From positions 67,198,501-67,262,500 of the forward strand of contig CM077599.1 of assembly GCA_039654915.1 (NCBI GenBank): a DNA stretch of 64,000 nucleotides, read 5' to 3'. The position numbers were made by a program, and so were the translations under genes. This DNA comes from Aquilaria yunnanensis. Taxonomy: Eukaryota; Streptophyta; Magnoliopsida; Malvales; Thymelaeaceae. The notes below the pieces were generated by a model that had not been told where the DNA came from, searched no databases, and was given only the letters and a program-made list of their open reading frames with translations. Of the stretch, positions 1 to 12,600 are shown one piece after another (positions within the stretch are counted from its first letter, which is position 1; every line of letters starts with the position of its first letter).

Positions 1-1
1 T

Positions 2-1336
2 TCTATCGTTGCCAAAATCACTCAGCAGCTTGACCAGAGGTTGCCCCAACCTCCACCCATTCAAAGAGCCTCACCCCCGGCCATTCGTCAGGAAAGGAGC
101 TCGCGATCTACTCACCGGAGTTCAAGGAGTGAAGACTCCCTTGACACATATTCAACAAATGGTGAACCCGTTGAGGCGCGCCCCGCCAGAGGGGAAGCCC
201 CAAAAGAGACCAAGGCCTCCTGTCAACGGAGCGCATCCCCTTACCAGAGGTCCCCTTCTCCCCCTCGCCGGAGTCGTTCTCCAAGGCGGAGAAGAAATTC
301 GCCACTACCAGCAAGCACACGACGGCAGGAAGGAACCAGCACTGCCGCCTTTATGGAAAGGATCCTGGGAAGGCTGGAAAAGGTCGAGAAACAGATCTCC
401 CGAAAACCAGTCTGGTCCCGGTTATCCGACTCCTACACCGGAGAGGAGTCGCCTTTCGTACGCGAGGTAGTAGAGGCGCCTATGCCCAGTGATTTTAGGG
501 TTCCTTGCCTGGAAACGTATGACAGAAGAAGTGACACCCAGGCGCACCTGACAAAATATAAGCGAAGTATGGTGCTCCATGGTGCGGACGACGCCACGCT
601 CTGTAAATGCTTTGAGGTGACACTCTCAAGACCAACAACAGCGTGGTATGGCTCTTTGCCCCAGGGAAGTTTGTTGAGCTTCCAAGAACTATCTACTACT
701 TTCACCCAACAGTTTATTGGTAGTAGGCCAACTGCCAAAATGCCAGTGCAAATGTTTAACATAGCTCAGAAAGGAGGGGAGACCATCCGCGACTATGTTG
801 AAAGATTCAATAGAGAAGCACTGAGCGTACCAGACTTTCGGCCAGAAATTCGCATCCTGGCAATAGTCAAAGGACTGTGGAGGGACTCCCAGTTGTTCTA
901 CGAGTTCTCCAAAAACCCTCCAGAAACTCTTGGGGAATTTTACAGAAGAGCCGAGCAACACATGACGGCCGAAGAACTCAGAATGGGAGGACCTAAGGGC
1001 GAACACCCTCGCACCGAAAGGATTGGCCATCAGCCACGCCAGCAGAACGAGGGAGAGCGGCTCCGCAGGCAAAAAGGAAAGAGGCTCGCAGCATTCACTC
1101 CCTTAAACACCACAAGAGCTAGCATTCTAATGGCGCTAGAAAGGCAAGGGACTACAGTCCCAAGGCCAAAGGCCATGACCCCGGAGAATAAAAGGAATAT
1201 GAAAAAATTCTGTCAATTTCACCGGGATCATGGCCATGACACTGAAGCCTGTTACCAGTTGAAGAAGTACATCGAGTCCCTGATCAAACAGGGTCAACTT
1301 CGGCGATACTTGCGGATGCCCTCTCCAAAAGGGTGA
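2..1336 (+). pseudogene. gag: gag polyprotein of the Tat-type gypsy element (partial)
   Basis: The reading frame is open from the window edge; the first ATG in frame is at 41, but the true start is probably upstream. An arginine/serine/proline-rich N-terminal part is followed by a retrotransposon-gag capsid-like region (about residues 150-310, with a TAWYGSLP-like core). Then comes a zinc-knuckle-like motif CQFHRDHGHDTEAC near residues 385-400, the variant form common in Tat-type gag. The frame ends at a TGA (1334-1336). Because the same frame runs open from 1337 into the protease, this TGA looks like a nonsense change in one gag-protease frame rather than a natural gag end. No host function is expected. 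Confidence 0.85.
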
Positions 1337-2071
1337 AAAGAAGAGGAGAGGAGAGCAGACGATGAAGAGTATGACTCAGACAGACGGCGGGACCGAAGTC
1401 CCCGGAAAAGTCTGCCACCCTCGGCAGGGATTATCCAAACCATCACTACTGGGATACCCTCGGCCGAGAGAAAAAGAAAGATGAGAGAAGTCTCCATCAT
1501 GGAGTACGGGAACTCCCCGCAAAGGCTCAACCGTAGGGATGGGACTGTGATAAAGTTCCCCCACGACGACCCCCTCCTTGTGATGGCAAGGATAGGGAAC
1601 TGGGACGTCAAGAGAGTGCTCCTCGACGATGGTTCGAACACGGACGTCATTTTTTCTCATCTGCTGGGTAAATTAGACATCTCAAAAAGTGATCTTACCC
1701 CAGTCAGTTCCCCCACCTTCGGCGTCGGGCCGTCTGAACTCCCAGTCCTTGGGTACATCGACCTGCCTGTGATGCTGAAAAGGGTCTTACCCAAGAGCAA
1801 AGAAGAGCTAATCGCCTCCGGCAGAACAAGATTTATAGTCATTGATGTGCCGTCAGCATATAATTCCATTCTGGGAAGACAGACTCAAGGCAATTTTCAC
1901 ATTCGGCCAGACGTAAGGTACCTGATGGTCACCTTCGCCACCGAAGACAGAGATGCTGAAATCTTCATAGACCAGGCCGAGGTTAGGAAAGTCTTCACAA
2001 GAGCCAGGCAAAGCCCGACCAAGATCCAGGTGCAAACTTTGGTAGAAGGAAAAAAGGTCTTGATGGATTAA
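1337..2071 (+). pseudogene. Retroviral-type aspartic protease region of the gypsy element
   Basis: This continues the gag frame after the TGA. The aspartic protease active-site region reads LLDDGSNTDVI around 1618-1650, where retroelement proteases carry a D-[ST]-G-type loop; the DDGSN form is common in plant Tat and Athila relatives. A second protease landmark, ILGR followed by a hydrophobic stretch, is near 1870. The frame ends at TAA 2069-2071. The downstream linker stays in this frame to about 2185 and then shifts to the pol frame. A protein made today would not reach the reverse transcriptase without two readthroughs and a frame change. Confidence 0.75.
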
Positions 2072-2199
2072 AAAGCAACGGCAGAAGAAACGGAAAGCCT
2101 CGAAAAAATAGAAACAGAAGATATAGAATTGATCCCCGGCCGAAACACCCGAATTGGGAAGAAACTGGCCGAAAAAAGAAGCTTGTATCCTTTTTATGC

Positions 2200-5100
2200 A
2201 TGAACAAAGATCTATTTGCTTATTCGCCGAAGGATATGCCTGGGGTTGACCCCAGCATAATCCAGCACAATCTTAAAGTACAACCACACGTCAGACCAGT
2301 GCGACAGAAAAAACGGAGTCTATCAGCTCACAAAAAGTCCTTCGTCAAGGTCGAAGTTAGTCGCCTCACTGAGGCTGGGGTAATAAGGGAAGTAAAATAC
2401 CCCGAATGGCTCAGCAATGTGGTTATAGCCACAAAAGAGGGTAGTGAAAAGCTCCGAATGTGCATCGACTTCCGAAACTTAAACGATGCCTGTCCAAAAG
2501 ACTCCTACCCATTACCGGCCATAGATCAGCTGGTAGACGCAACTGCTGAGTACGGACTGCTTAGCTTCCTTGACGCCTTTAGCAGGTATCATCAGATCCG
2601 GATGAACCCCGAGGATGAGGAAAAAACAGCATTCATCACAGAGATAGGTACTTACTGTTATGTCAGAATGCCTTTCGGGCTCAAAAACACAGGAGCCACC
2701 TACCAAAGACTGATGAACAGGGTATTCGACGCGCAAATCGGTAGGAACATGGAAGTATACGTCAACGATATGATAGTCAAAAGCAAAGTACCCAAAAATC
2801 ATATCACCGACTTAACTGAAACCTTCCAACGACTTCGGGAATTCGGTATTCGCCTTAATCCCGAAAAGTGTGTGTTCGGGGTAAACGCAGGAAAATTCCT
2901 CAGGTTTATGGTATCAGAAAGAGGAATAGGCGCTAACCCTGGGAAAGTGAAAGCCCTGCTGAATTTCCAGACACTTACGTCTATCAAAGACATACAGAGG
3001 CTTACCGGGAGGATCACCTCCCTAAGTAGATTCATCTCCAGGTACGGTGACCGATGTCGCCCGTTTTTCAAAGTACTCACCAAAGTCTCCAAAGAAGGTG
3101 GTACCTCCGGAATCCAGGAACATCCATGGAATACAGAATGCCAAGAAGCCTGGGGAGAGCTCAAAAGCTATCTAACTCACCTCCCAACACTTCAGCAACC
3201 TCGGGAGGGGGAACCTCTTATTCTTTATCTTGCAGTCACTAAAAAGACGGTGAGTTCCGTCCTAGTGAAAGAAGAGGGCGGGAAACAATGTTCGGTGTAT
3301 TACGTAAGCAAGTCCCTACATGGCGCCGAGACAAGGTACCCGTTGCTCCAAAAAGCTATCTACGCGTTAGTGCTGGCGGGTAGGAGATTGCGACCCTACT
3401 TCCAAGGACACGCCATCACCGTACGAAGTAATTTGCCCCTGCGAGATGTGATGAAAAAAGTGGAGCATTCGGGAAGACTCTCAAAATGGTGCATTGAGCT
3501 TGGTGAATATGACATTACATACGAGCCTAGAAAGGCAATAAAGGCTCAGGCACTTGCAGACTTCATTGCCGAGATCCCCGAGATTGAAAAGACCGTAGCG
3601 CTTCCGGGAGGAAAAACAGAGACTAATCCAGAATGGAAACTCTTTGTCGATGGAGCGTCAGGCGCAGAACATCAAGGAGATGGAATAGTCCTTCAGGGTC
3701 CCAAAGGCATGGAAGCTTCTAAAGCAGTCAAATTCGGTTTTAATGTTACCAATAACATTGCTGACTATGAAGCCCTTATAGCCGGACTGAAAATGGCCAG
3801 AAAAGTAGGTGTGAAGAACCTTGTGGTCCATAGTGATTCACAGTTAATAGTCCGACAGACAAAGGGAGAATATGCGGCAAAGGACCCAATTTTGGCCAAG
3901 TATCACAACCTCGTTCAGAAACTCATTGAGGATTTCGACTCGGTGTACATAAAAAGCGTGCCCCGAAGGGATAATACCCAAGCGGATGCCTTGGCCAAGG
4001 CTAAGGAACCCACAGAAGTGCTGAAACACCCCAGCACAGAGTTAATGTGCCTAGAAACCTCGGAGAAGGGATGGCAAAGCTCCCTCAAGAGATATTTGGC
4101 AACTTCAGAGCTTCCCGAGGATCCTAAAGAAGCCGCAAAGATACGAAAGCGTGCGGGAAGGTACTTCCTCATTGGGAAAGAACTGTACAGGCAAGGGTAT
4201 GCCAGCCCTCTACAAAGATGTATAGGTGAGGATGACGTCAAAGTAATACTTGAAGAAGTACATGAAGGAGTGTGTGGCTCCCATATAGGAACGGACGCCC
4301 TCGCAGGAGTGATACTCCGCCAAGGTTACTTTTGGCCTACCCTAAGGAAGGACGCAAGGCAATTCGTCCGAAGATGCGACAATTGCCAAAGTCACGCCAG
4401 TATCCAAAAGCTACCCTCGGAAAAAATAAGTGCAACAGACTATCCCTGCCCCTTCGCCGTCTGGGGCACTGACCTTATCGGACCTCTCCCAAACGCCCCC
4501 GGTGGAGTAAAATTTTACATCGTCGTAGTGGACTATTTCACTAAGTGGATAGAGGCAGAACCGCTAGCATCAATCTCGGCGAAGGACGCTCAAAAATTCA
4601 TATGGAAAAACATTATATGCCGATTTGGCATTCCGAGGGTAATAGTGGCCGATAATGGGACTCAATTCACGGATAAGGGGTTCCAGGAATTCATGGAGGA
4701 CCTAGGTGTCAAGATACATTTTGCCCCAGTGGCTCACCCAGAGAGCAATGGGCAAGTCAAGGTATCTAACAGAACAATAAAAGATGGCCTGAAGAAAAGG
4801 CTAAAAGAGGCAAAAGGGAAATGGCCAGGAGAGCTCGCAAGCGTGCTGTGGAGCTACCGAACAACTCCCCGAAGAGCCATGGGAGAGACTCCTTTCTTGC
4901 TCGTATACGGGACCGAGGCCATTATCCCCATTGAAGTCATGCAGCCCTCGGTAAGAGTACAGGTGTTCGATGAAGGAGGAAATGATCTTGGACTAAGAGC
5001 AAAACTGGACCTCCTCGAAGAACACCGCGAGATGGCCGAGTTAAGGAGAAAGGCCTTCCAGCAACGAATAGCACGCACCGCCAATTTACATGTAAGAGAA

Positions 5101-5307
5101 AAGGGGATCGAAAAGGGAGACCTCGTTCTCCAAAAAGCCGAGTTCGAACAGCGAAGGCCATCAGAAGGGGTACTTCAACCAAATTGGAGTGGACCCTATT
5201 TGGTTCTCGATGAAGTCCGCCCAGGGGTCTTTAAGTTGGGTAATATTGAGGGAGTGGAGTTGAAGAATACTTGGCATTCAGACTCTCTGAAAAAATTCTA
5301 TACTTAG
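2200..5307 (+). pseudogene. pol: pol: reverse transcriptase, RNase H, integrase (catalytic residues altered)
   Basis: A long open frame of 1035 codons. The RT has the FRNLNDACPKDSYPLP and MPFGLKNTGATYQRLM blocks. Its active-site box reads YVND at 2758-2769, where the family has YVDD, so one catalytic Asp is Asn. RNase H begins near 3630 with LFVDG. The position of its catalytic Glu (NNxAEYEAL in relatives) is Asp here (3763-3765). Integrase has an HHCC zinc finger (H-x-H region 4261-4290, CDNC at 4378) and a core with Asp in GTDLIG and VADNG. The third acidic residue, 35 residues after VADNG, is Lys (4759-4761). The chromodomain of chromoviruses is absent, in keeping with a Tat element. The first Met is simply the first after the frameshift, not a natural start. 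Confidence 0.88.
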
Positions 5308-5675
5308 ATAATTTTTTCTTCAAAGAAAGCCGATAAGCTACTCCTCCCCGAAGTCGTCAGTAAAATACATGACGAATTTGCCCCCGTTGTCGGAAGAGTG
5401 CGCCTTAATGGTCCTGCCTTACAAAGATCCGTACTAAGCTTAAAAACCTGTCCAAACACGAAATAAGTTCAAAAAGGTTCCTTTCGAAAGATAAGGTGCT
5501 GGTGTTCGTCAAAAGTGCACGCTTAGAATCGTACCAACTGCTGATAAGGCATATTCAGGAGAAAGAATGAAGAATGGAGAAAAAATCCTTCATTAAAAAA
5601 TCCTAAGAAAAAAAATTTTATTACAAAGAACGAAAAAGAAAAGCCTATGACTGAGCAAGGGTATCAGACGTTTCG
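5308..5675. other. Gap between pol and the antisense gene
   Basis: No gene or clear signal. This is non-coding sequence internal to the gypsy element, where the sense and antisense transcription units converge. An A-rich stretch near 5580-5640 could hold polyadenylation signals for either, but I could not single one out. Confidence 0.5.
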
Positions 5676-8138
5676 TCAAACATTATCATCTCCAGAGGGC
5701 TCAGTCAAAGACGCAGGCCGAGCCGAAGGAAGATTGAGGAACTCGACTTTGGACCAGGAAGATCTTGGCTCTTGGGGAAAGTCCAAAGCAGACAAATGCG
5801 AAATGTCAAGCCCAGGGTGCCGAGCGAGGACTTGATGACAAGCCAAGCAAAAACCATCTTGGTAAGACGTCTTCGACATTTGCTCGCTACGGTTCTTCTC
5901 GGCGCCAAGAGCCGCCAGCTCAGCTTTTAGCGTGACAATCTTCTCCTCCAGCCTCCTCTTCTTCCTGCTCTTCGTCTTCTCCTTCTTCAGGGACGCAATT
6001 TCAGCTTGAAGATCGGCATTGAAAGCGAGTGATTTCGCAAGGTTCTCGCCGTCTTGAACGGTCTGCTTCCGAAGGGCCTCTTTCTCTAAAGAAAGAGTTA
6101 CGCACTTCGAGCCGAAGTCTTCAACCTTGGCTGAGAAGTCGGTAAGCAGCTCCTGCCTGCTGGACACAACCTCGGCCCGAAGACTCCCAAGATCTTCTTT
6201 CGCGATTTTGTTTAACTCGCCATACTTTAAGGCATATTGGGCGAGAGACTCTTTCGTCTTCTGCAGGGAATCTTCGGACTGAGAGCGGGTCTCCGTTTGT
6301 TTCGCTGACCAGGCGCAGAAGTACACGTTATATGCCAAAAGTTGCGGAAAATAGAGGCACCAAATAAGCATCGGAAGGGAGTGATGGCTTGAATCAATTT
6401 TCTAAAAAACAAGAAAAGAAAGGACCACCTGAGCAGCGTGCTCGGTCATCCTCGCCGCGAGAATCTCTTCGCTGGGACATTCGGTTGTAAGGGACTGAAA
6501 AGTGGCATTAGTCAGCACCCCCGATGCCATTTGCGGAGCCATCAGCTGGCTATCCTCAAAGAACAAATCCATGTCCTCTATGAACGACCAGAAGGGCTCC
6601 CGTGGCACCTTGCCCCGAGGAATTCGTCGGTCCCGAAGAGCCCTCCGACGGGCATGAGCTTCCACCCAGGAAGCAGTAGGGGCATTCTCTACAATGTCAC
6701 GCCGAAGTTCCATCAAGACATCATCCCTTAGCCATTCATCCAAAAAATCGTAGATACGAAAAATACTAAGGTTGGTAGCGGAATGGCTAAGGAAAAAACC
6801 TGGTGGAATTTCGGGGACGTGCTCCTCAGAACCGACCTCCCGAACATCCTCCTTGACATTCTTTCCCTTCCTCCTCCTGCCCTCTTCAAACTCCTGGGCA
6901 GACGTTCGCTCTACTGGGATCTCGGTAGTAGGGGCAGGACTTAGCGTCTCCCCGAGGATGTCAGGTTCCGAAGAAGGGTTCTCGGCGTTCGGAAGCTGAG
7001 CAGAAGACTGGTCTTCCACCTCAATTATGTTCTCGGGGGAAGAAAGAGTGGTAGCCTTGGCCTTCTTGGACTTGGAAGGGCCGGCAGTCGACTTCTTCCT
7101 CTTACCAGAAGTCTTCCTGCGTACTTGCTCTCCCCGCTTAGCCTGACTGTCATAGAGTGATTTATAAAACTCAACAGACTGATCGCCCATCTCTGCAAAA
7201 AGGTAAAATATCAGTGCAAGTCCAAAAGGAAAGCAGATAGCAAACCCTGGAAGGTGACTTACTCTCGAAAAAAACTGATAAGAAATTTGACACCAAATGA
7301 GCATGACTATCCAGGCCTTCTTCCCCGGAAGGACAGGCACGGGCATGCCGGGGTCACTCTTGTGGGCAGTTATCACTCCCAGTTCCCGAAGAACCTCCTC
7401 TGACATAAGATCCCACTTAATGGGAAAAGGGTAGGGTGAACCTGACGGAGTCCCGGAGTCCCAGTCCGCCACCAACCGAATACGCTTGTCAAAGTTTTCA
7501 AAATCGGCAAGCAATATCGAAGAAAGGAGCTTCCGGGGATCGATGACGTCGACCTCCAAAGTCCCCGAGGCCCATCTAATAGGCACATGTCTCCAAGACT
7601 CGGGGACCCGGAAAAAGAAAAACTTCTTCCGCCACCCTCGCCAGCTATCCTTGTTGTCAAAGGTAAACATAAACTTCTTACTCCCGGACCCTCGGGGAAG
7701 GAGATAGTAAAAACCACCCTTCGGGACCGGGTGGAGTTTGTAGTATTGCATGAAAAAGAGGAAGTGTGGGTTTATGCCGAACACTGCGCACATGCAGAGG
7801 AAGGCATTAAAGTAAGAGTAAGAATTTGGGGGGAGTTGGTTCACAGCAATGCCGTGGAATTTGCAGAATTCGCATATCACGCGATGAGGGGGATACCGAA
7901 GACCGACTTTCAGCTGAGCTCGGTAAACGGTAACCTCCCCCGAAGAAGTTGCGTAACCGTAAGATCCCGGGAGAGGTAACCTTGGTGTGATATAAGAAGG
8001 GAGGTAGTACTTGGCCACCCACTTTTTCACCTTTTCCAAAGTAGTAGAACAAGGATAAGCCTCAAGGGAAGCAAGGTTTGCAGAAAGAGGGCGCACAGTC
8101 ATCAATGGAGTCGGACTCAATGGAGTTTGATTTGACAT
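5676..8138 (-). CDS. Antisense gene of the Tat element (putative gypsy-type transposon protein domain, PF04195-like) plus coiled coil
   Basis: Two minus-strand frames form one likely spliced gene: 8138-6402 (578 codons) and 6371-5676. The first part (about residues 25-250) resembles the plant 'putative gypsy type transposon' domain, Pfam Transposase_28 (KWVAKYYLP, NSYSYFNAFLCMCAVFGINP, WRKKFFFFRVPESW). A Lys/Ser-rich nuclear-type segment (SGKRKKSTAGPSKSKKAK) and an acidic linker follow. The second part is strongly coiled-coil (about residues 30-170 of that frame, E/K/L-rich). Residues around 7190-7300 and 6320-6420 look like unspliced intron translated in frame; I could not fix the splice sites. 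The function of these antisense proteins is unknown. A TATA box lies upstream on the same strand. Confidence 0.65.
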
Positions 8139-8832
8139 TTTTCAAAAAATAAGAAAAAGAGAGATGACTTTGGGAGAAATAGAGGAACAACGACAAACCA
8201 CAAAAAGGGAACACCCACCAAAGACTTTGCTAAAACCCGGGCTGCGAAACACCACTGCAAGAAGTCGCCGGAGGTCACTCTGCCGCAAGAACCGCCGCCG
8301 GAAAGAGAAAAAGGGCAAGAAAAGGCTCTAGAACAGACGAGAGTTAAAACAAAAAGTGAGACAAAATGGGATGGAAGGTGCTTATATAGACCGAGGAAGG
8401 ATAAGTGAAACGTCATCATAATCATCCTTTGAAGATGTAACGGCCTAATTATTACTCCTTGAAGGCGAAGAGGTGCGGTTGACGTAACCAACATAATTGT
8501 TTGGCCATCCAACAGCGTCCACGTGTCACACAGCGCAAAGAACCAGGGCACGTCCCTCTAATATCGCGAAAACCCAGGCACGGTTACCCATGACTGACAC
8601 GCCTGGCCAAAGGACACGACGATTCACAGACTCGTGGCAGAAAAAGCAAAAAAGAAAACAGTAATATGCATTCCGAGGACACCAAGAAAACTGGAGGAGG
8701 GTACCTCGGCTTCAAGGAAATGCCTTCTGAAGCAAGGCAACTTTCTAAGAAAAGTTCCAGCCGCCAGGTCGGCAAAAGGACCTCCTCAAAAACATAGCCG
8801 AAGCCCCCACTCCGGCTCTCCAGGATGGGGCA
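8139..8832 (-). other. Leader/promoter region of the antisense gene and pre-LTR spacer
   Basis: No protein-coding content was recognised. It separates the antisense start codon at 8138 from the 3' LTR and carries the antisense TATA box. Its right end (8821-8832, purine-rich around GGATGGGG) is the likely polypurine tract for plus-strand priming next to the LTR. Confidence 0.5.
8382..8389 (-). promoter_or_regulatory. TATA box for the antisense gene
   Basis: On the minus strand this reads TATATAAG in the context GGTCTATATAAGCACC. It lies about 245 bases before the antisense start codon, a reasonable distance for a plant core promoter with a leader of roughly 210 bases. It suggests that the antisense gene is transcribed from inside the element, not from an LTR. 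Confidence 0.55.
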
Positions 8833-9608
8833 TGTGATAGCCGAGGTGCCCATCATTGGCTGAGCTCCCAGGTCTGACGGAGTACCGACTTCGCCAAAGG
8901 TAAACTGCCAGCCGAGGTCGGAAGGATGAACGATCCCCTTGGCCTAATGTAGGGAGTTCGCTTCCTTGGGAAATGGTAAGACCAACCTCGGTAGAGAGAT
9001 CAGAGCCCCTTCGGAAACGGGGGTATCCCTCGGAGGACCCATCCTCGGGGAATACATTACCTGAGGCGTCAGAGTAACCTCGGAAAGTACGAACAAGGCA
9101 TTTAAGGAGCCTCTGACACCTCCCCATAAAAGTCGTCCCCCAAGTACATTCTGACACGCTATCACTGAAGCACGCCATCAGAGGGATGTTTCGATATGAC
9201 ACTCTCGGAATGCCTAGGCTGTCAGCCAGGTGACTTTTGCTGAGATAAACGTCCCTTCGCTCGCGGAAAAGCAAGGATCACATCCCACCGGACACGTGTC
9301 GTGATCTGGAGCGACCACAAGAGGAAAACGTCTTCTATACGCCTCCTTTATAAAATACCCAAGAAGCGTCCTAGCGGGGTAAGGGGCAAAGGAGAGAAGA
9401 AAAAGAGTTCTCTTTGAATACACAAAAGGGCACGTAATCCGATTATCTGAAAATACTGACTTGGGCGTCGGAGGCTCCTCCCCGGGAATACACACCGGGG
9501 ACCTCCTGACCTGTGTTTTCTGGAGTATTTCAGGTACATCCCACTGGGGAATCTCCTCCAAAAGTGCTCTCCTCAATCAGAAGTCTTCCCTACCCGTACA
9601 ATGACACA
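8833..9608 (+). repeat. 3' LTR of the Tat-type element
   Basis: It begins TGTGATAGCC directly after a purine-rich tract and ends in CA at about 9600 or 9608, where minus-strand copia sequence resumes. It contains a TATA box at 9347-9357. The 5' LTR is outside the window, so neither exact ends nor LTR divergence can be checked. About 775 bp. Confidence 0.6.
9347..9357 (+). promoter_or_regulatory. LTR TATA box
   Basis: TTTATAAAATA within the 3' LTR. It would place the U3/R border near 9380-9390. In this copy it could drive readthrough to the right. Confidence 0.5.
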
Positions 9609-12600
9609 TGATGAGGCCGCCGCAGGCCACTACTTTCAATCGATTTGGTTCCCAATAAGCCAGTTTCCTCCGAAAGGTTAAGAACATATTTTCTCTGAGA
9701 CAGACATATTCCTATTTTGGATCATGCTACCTCAATCCCTAAGAAATATATCAATGGACCAAGGTCTTTTGTTTGAAACTTGGTTTGTAGAAAAGCCTTC
9801 AATGATAGAATACCAACTGTATCATCACCAGTGATAACAATATCATCAACTTAAACAATCAAGAAGATTTTACCAACTTCAGAGTGGTGATAAAAAAGAG
9901 AATGCTCCACACCACATTGCTGCAAACCAAATTCCATAATGACTGAACTAAAATGACTAAACCATGCTCATGGAAACTATTTCAAACCTTACAACAATTT
10001 TTTTAGGCGACATACACGATCAGGCTCCCCCTGAGCAACAAACCCCGGTGGTTGCTCCATGTAGATATCTTCCTCAAGATCTCCATGAAGAAAGGCTTCT
10101 TAATGTCCAACTAATGTAAGGGCTACGCATATGTAGCAACCAATGCAACGAGAACACAAATAGATGTCATTTTGGCTACTAAAGAAAAAGTCTCAAAGTA
10201 GTCCATGCCATATACTAGACTATATCCTTTTGCTACCAGACGGCCTTTTAATCGATCAATTGTACCATCAGGATGAACTTTTACAGCGAATAGCCAACAA
10301 TAACCTACAACAGTTTAACCACGCGGAAGAGGAACCAAGTCCCACATGTTATTAGCTTGCAAAGCCGACTTTTTTTTTTCCATAGCTTGGTTCTATCTAA
10401 GATGAGAAATGGCTTCTGAAACAGACTTAGGCAAGGGTATAGAAGACAAGATGGATACAAAGGCAAAATATGATGATGATAGAGAACCATAAGAAACAAA
10501 GTTGGAGATAAGGTGAAAAGTATAAGACATTTTCCCTTTGCGAAGTGCAATTGGAAGATCCAAATCATCACCCTTTGGATTTGAAGATGAAGAAGGCGGT
10601 GGTGATGAGGATGAATCTCCTTTCAGTATTTCAACTCGAAGATGCCTAGTATAAACTTGCAGGTCAGGACAAGACAGACGCTCTAAAGGAAAAGGATCAA
10701 TATGAGGAATATGCTTTAAAGGTGTAGGACTTGTGTTTGATACATCATTCTCAATAGCTATTTGAGTTGGCACAAAAGGTAAAGGCAAAAAATCATTGGT
10801 ATCAGCAGACACAGACCGAGTATCATAAAAATAAGATGTATCTTCAAATAACATAACATCGGTAGGAACAAATAATCAATTCAACGAAGGACAAAAGCAT
10901 TTGTACCCTTTCTGTAGATGACAGTATCCAAGGAAAACACATTTTAAGTCTCTGGGATCTAACTTGTCTGTGCCAGGCTAATGCTGATAAACAAAGTAAA
11001 CACATCCCAAAATTTGTGGTACAATAGAAAATGGAGCTTGAGAAGGAAAAAGAACAGAGAATGAGATTTTACCCAACAAAATGGAGGAAGACATCCGATT
11101 TATAAAAAAACATGCAGTAAGGACAACATCACCCCCAAAAATTTTTGGGAACATTCATGTCAATTAAAAGGGTACGAGCTGTTTCAACAATGTGTTAGAT
11201 TTTTCTCTCAGCCATTCCATTTTGTTGAGATGTCTTTGGATATGAAGATTGATGTATAATTCCTTATTACTACATGTAGCTGGATATTGAGTTAGAGAAA
11301 TACTCTTTAGCATCGTCACTACAAAGAATATTAATTCAAGAATTAAACTGGTTCTGAATTTCAACACAAAAGGAACAAAAGATAGAGAATAACTCAGAAC
11401 GATCTTTCATTAAAAACAGCCAAGTCATTTGAGAAAAATCATCAACAAAAATTACAAAATACTAAAAACCTTACTTGGACTTGACACAACATGGACCCCA
11501 AATATCTGTATGAACTAGCATAAATGGTTTTTCAACCCTTTTATTGACTCAAAAAAGGTAGAGAGTATGATGATGCTTCCCTAGTTGACATGACTCACAA
11601 TCTAAGGTGGAGACTGAGCCCAAATCTGGGATTAGTTTCTTAAGAGTTCTCAAAGATGGATGACCTAAACGACTATGAATTAAGTGAGTTGAGACTAATG
11701 CATGACAAGCAACTGACTGCTGCAATTTATTGAAGTAGTACATTCGATTTGATTCATGTCTTTCTTCAATCGTTTTCTTGCTCCTCTAATCCTAGATAAT
11801 GACATGATCAAAAAATAAATAAACTGAGCAATTTAGTTGTTTGGTTAGTTTACTTATAGACATGAGGTTGAAAGGAAAATTTGGAGCAAACAAAGTAGAT
11901 AATAAAGTGAGAAATTAACAAGGATGGGTGGGTCCAACAACTTTGATGGTGGTGGTGGATCCATCTACAATAGTGAGTTTATGATGAGATAAAGGTAAAG
12001 GAGAAATATGGTCAAAATTAGTTATTTTACCTGAAATGTGGTCTGTGGCACCGGAATCCTATACCTAGAGTTGATTTTTAGGAAAGTTAGAGGAATAACA
12101 AGCTGTTGGGTTACTTCAATAAACAACAAAAGCCATAGAAGAAGTGGAAGCCAGCTGTGCAAACTAATACTGTAGGTACTTAATGCACTTTTCCCGAGAT
12201 ATCATAACATACTGTTGTGAGGCTGTGGCTAAAGATGACTAATCATGTTATGCGATATGTGCTACCCGCAAAGCTGAACACTTGTCCCAACAAGTCTCCT
12301 CCTCATATCCATCTCTCTCATAATAGGTGTAATGCAAATGTGAACCTCTACCACGTCCACCTCTACCACTACGATCATCATGACTACCATGTCCTCGACG
12401 ACCACCTCCACAACCACTATTTGCTTGTGGACTGGACTATACTGCAAGGGCAGAGTGGTCAGAATTATTACTTGTTGAACTTTCCTTGATCATAGTACGA
12501 AAGAGCATTGCGAAAACTTCAGGTAATGAAGGAAAATCTGTCCTTCCAAGAATGTGGGAATAAACTGGTTCAAATTTTGGCTTCAGCCTAGCCAGGAATG

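Larger units (their letters stand above)
1..9608 (+). mobile_element. Ty3/gypsy retrotransposon, Tat-type, 5' truncated by window
   Basis: The order gag, protease, RT, RNase H, integrase is that of Ty3/gypsy. A large antisense gene between integrase and the 3' LTR is known from Tat-lineage elements such as Grande and Retand, so I infer that lineage. The 5' LTR and primer site lie left of the window. The element is dead as read: an in-frame TGA ends gag at 1334, an in-frame TAA ends the protease part at 2069, and a frameshift lies near 2185-2199. Conserved catalytic residues are also changed. Minus-strand copia RT sequence resumes right of about 9610, so this element was inserted into an older copia element. 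The right boundary is approximate (9600 to 9608). Confidence 0.85.

Noticed and set aside
10393..10854. 153-codon open frame on the minus strand
   Set aside because: It lies between integrase and RT of the decayed copia element and reads as the usual Ser/Pro-rich linker of that polyprotein, not as a separate gene.
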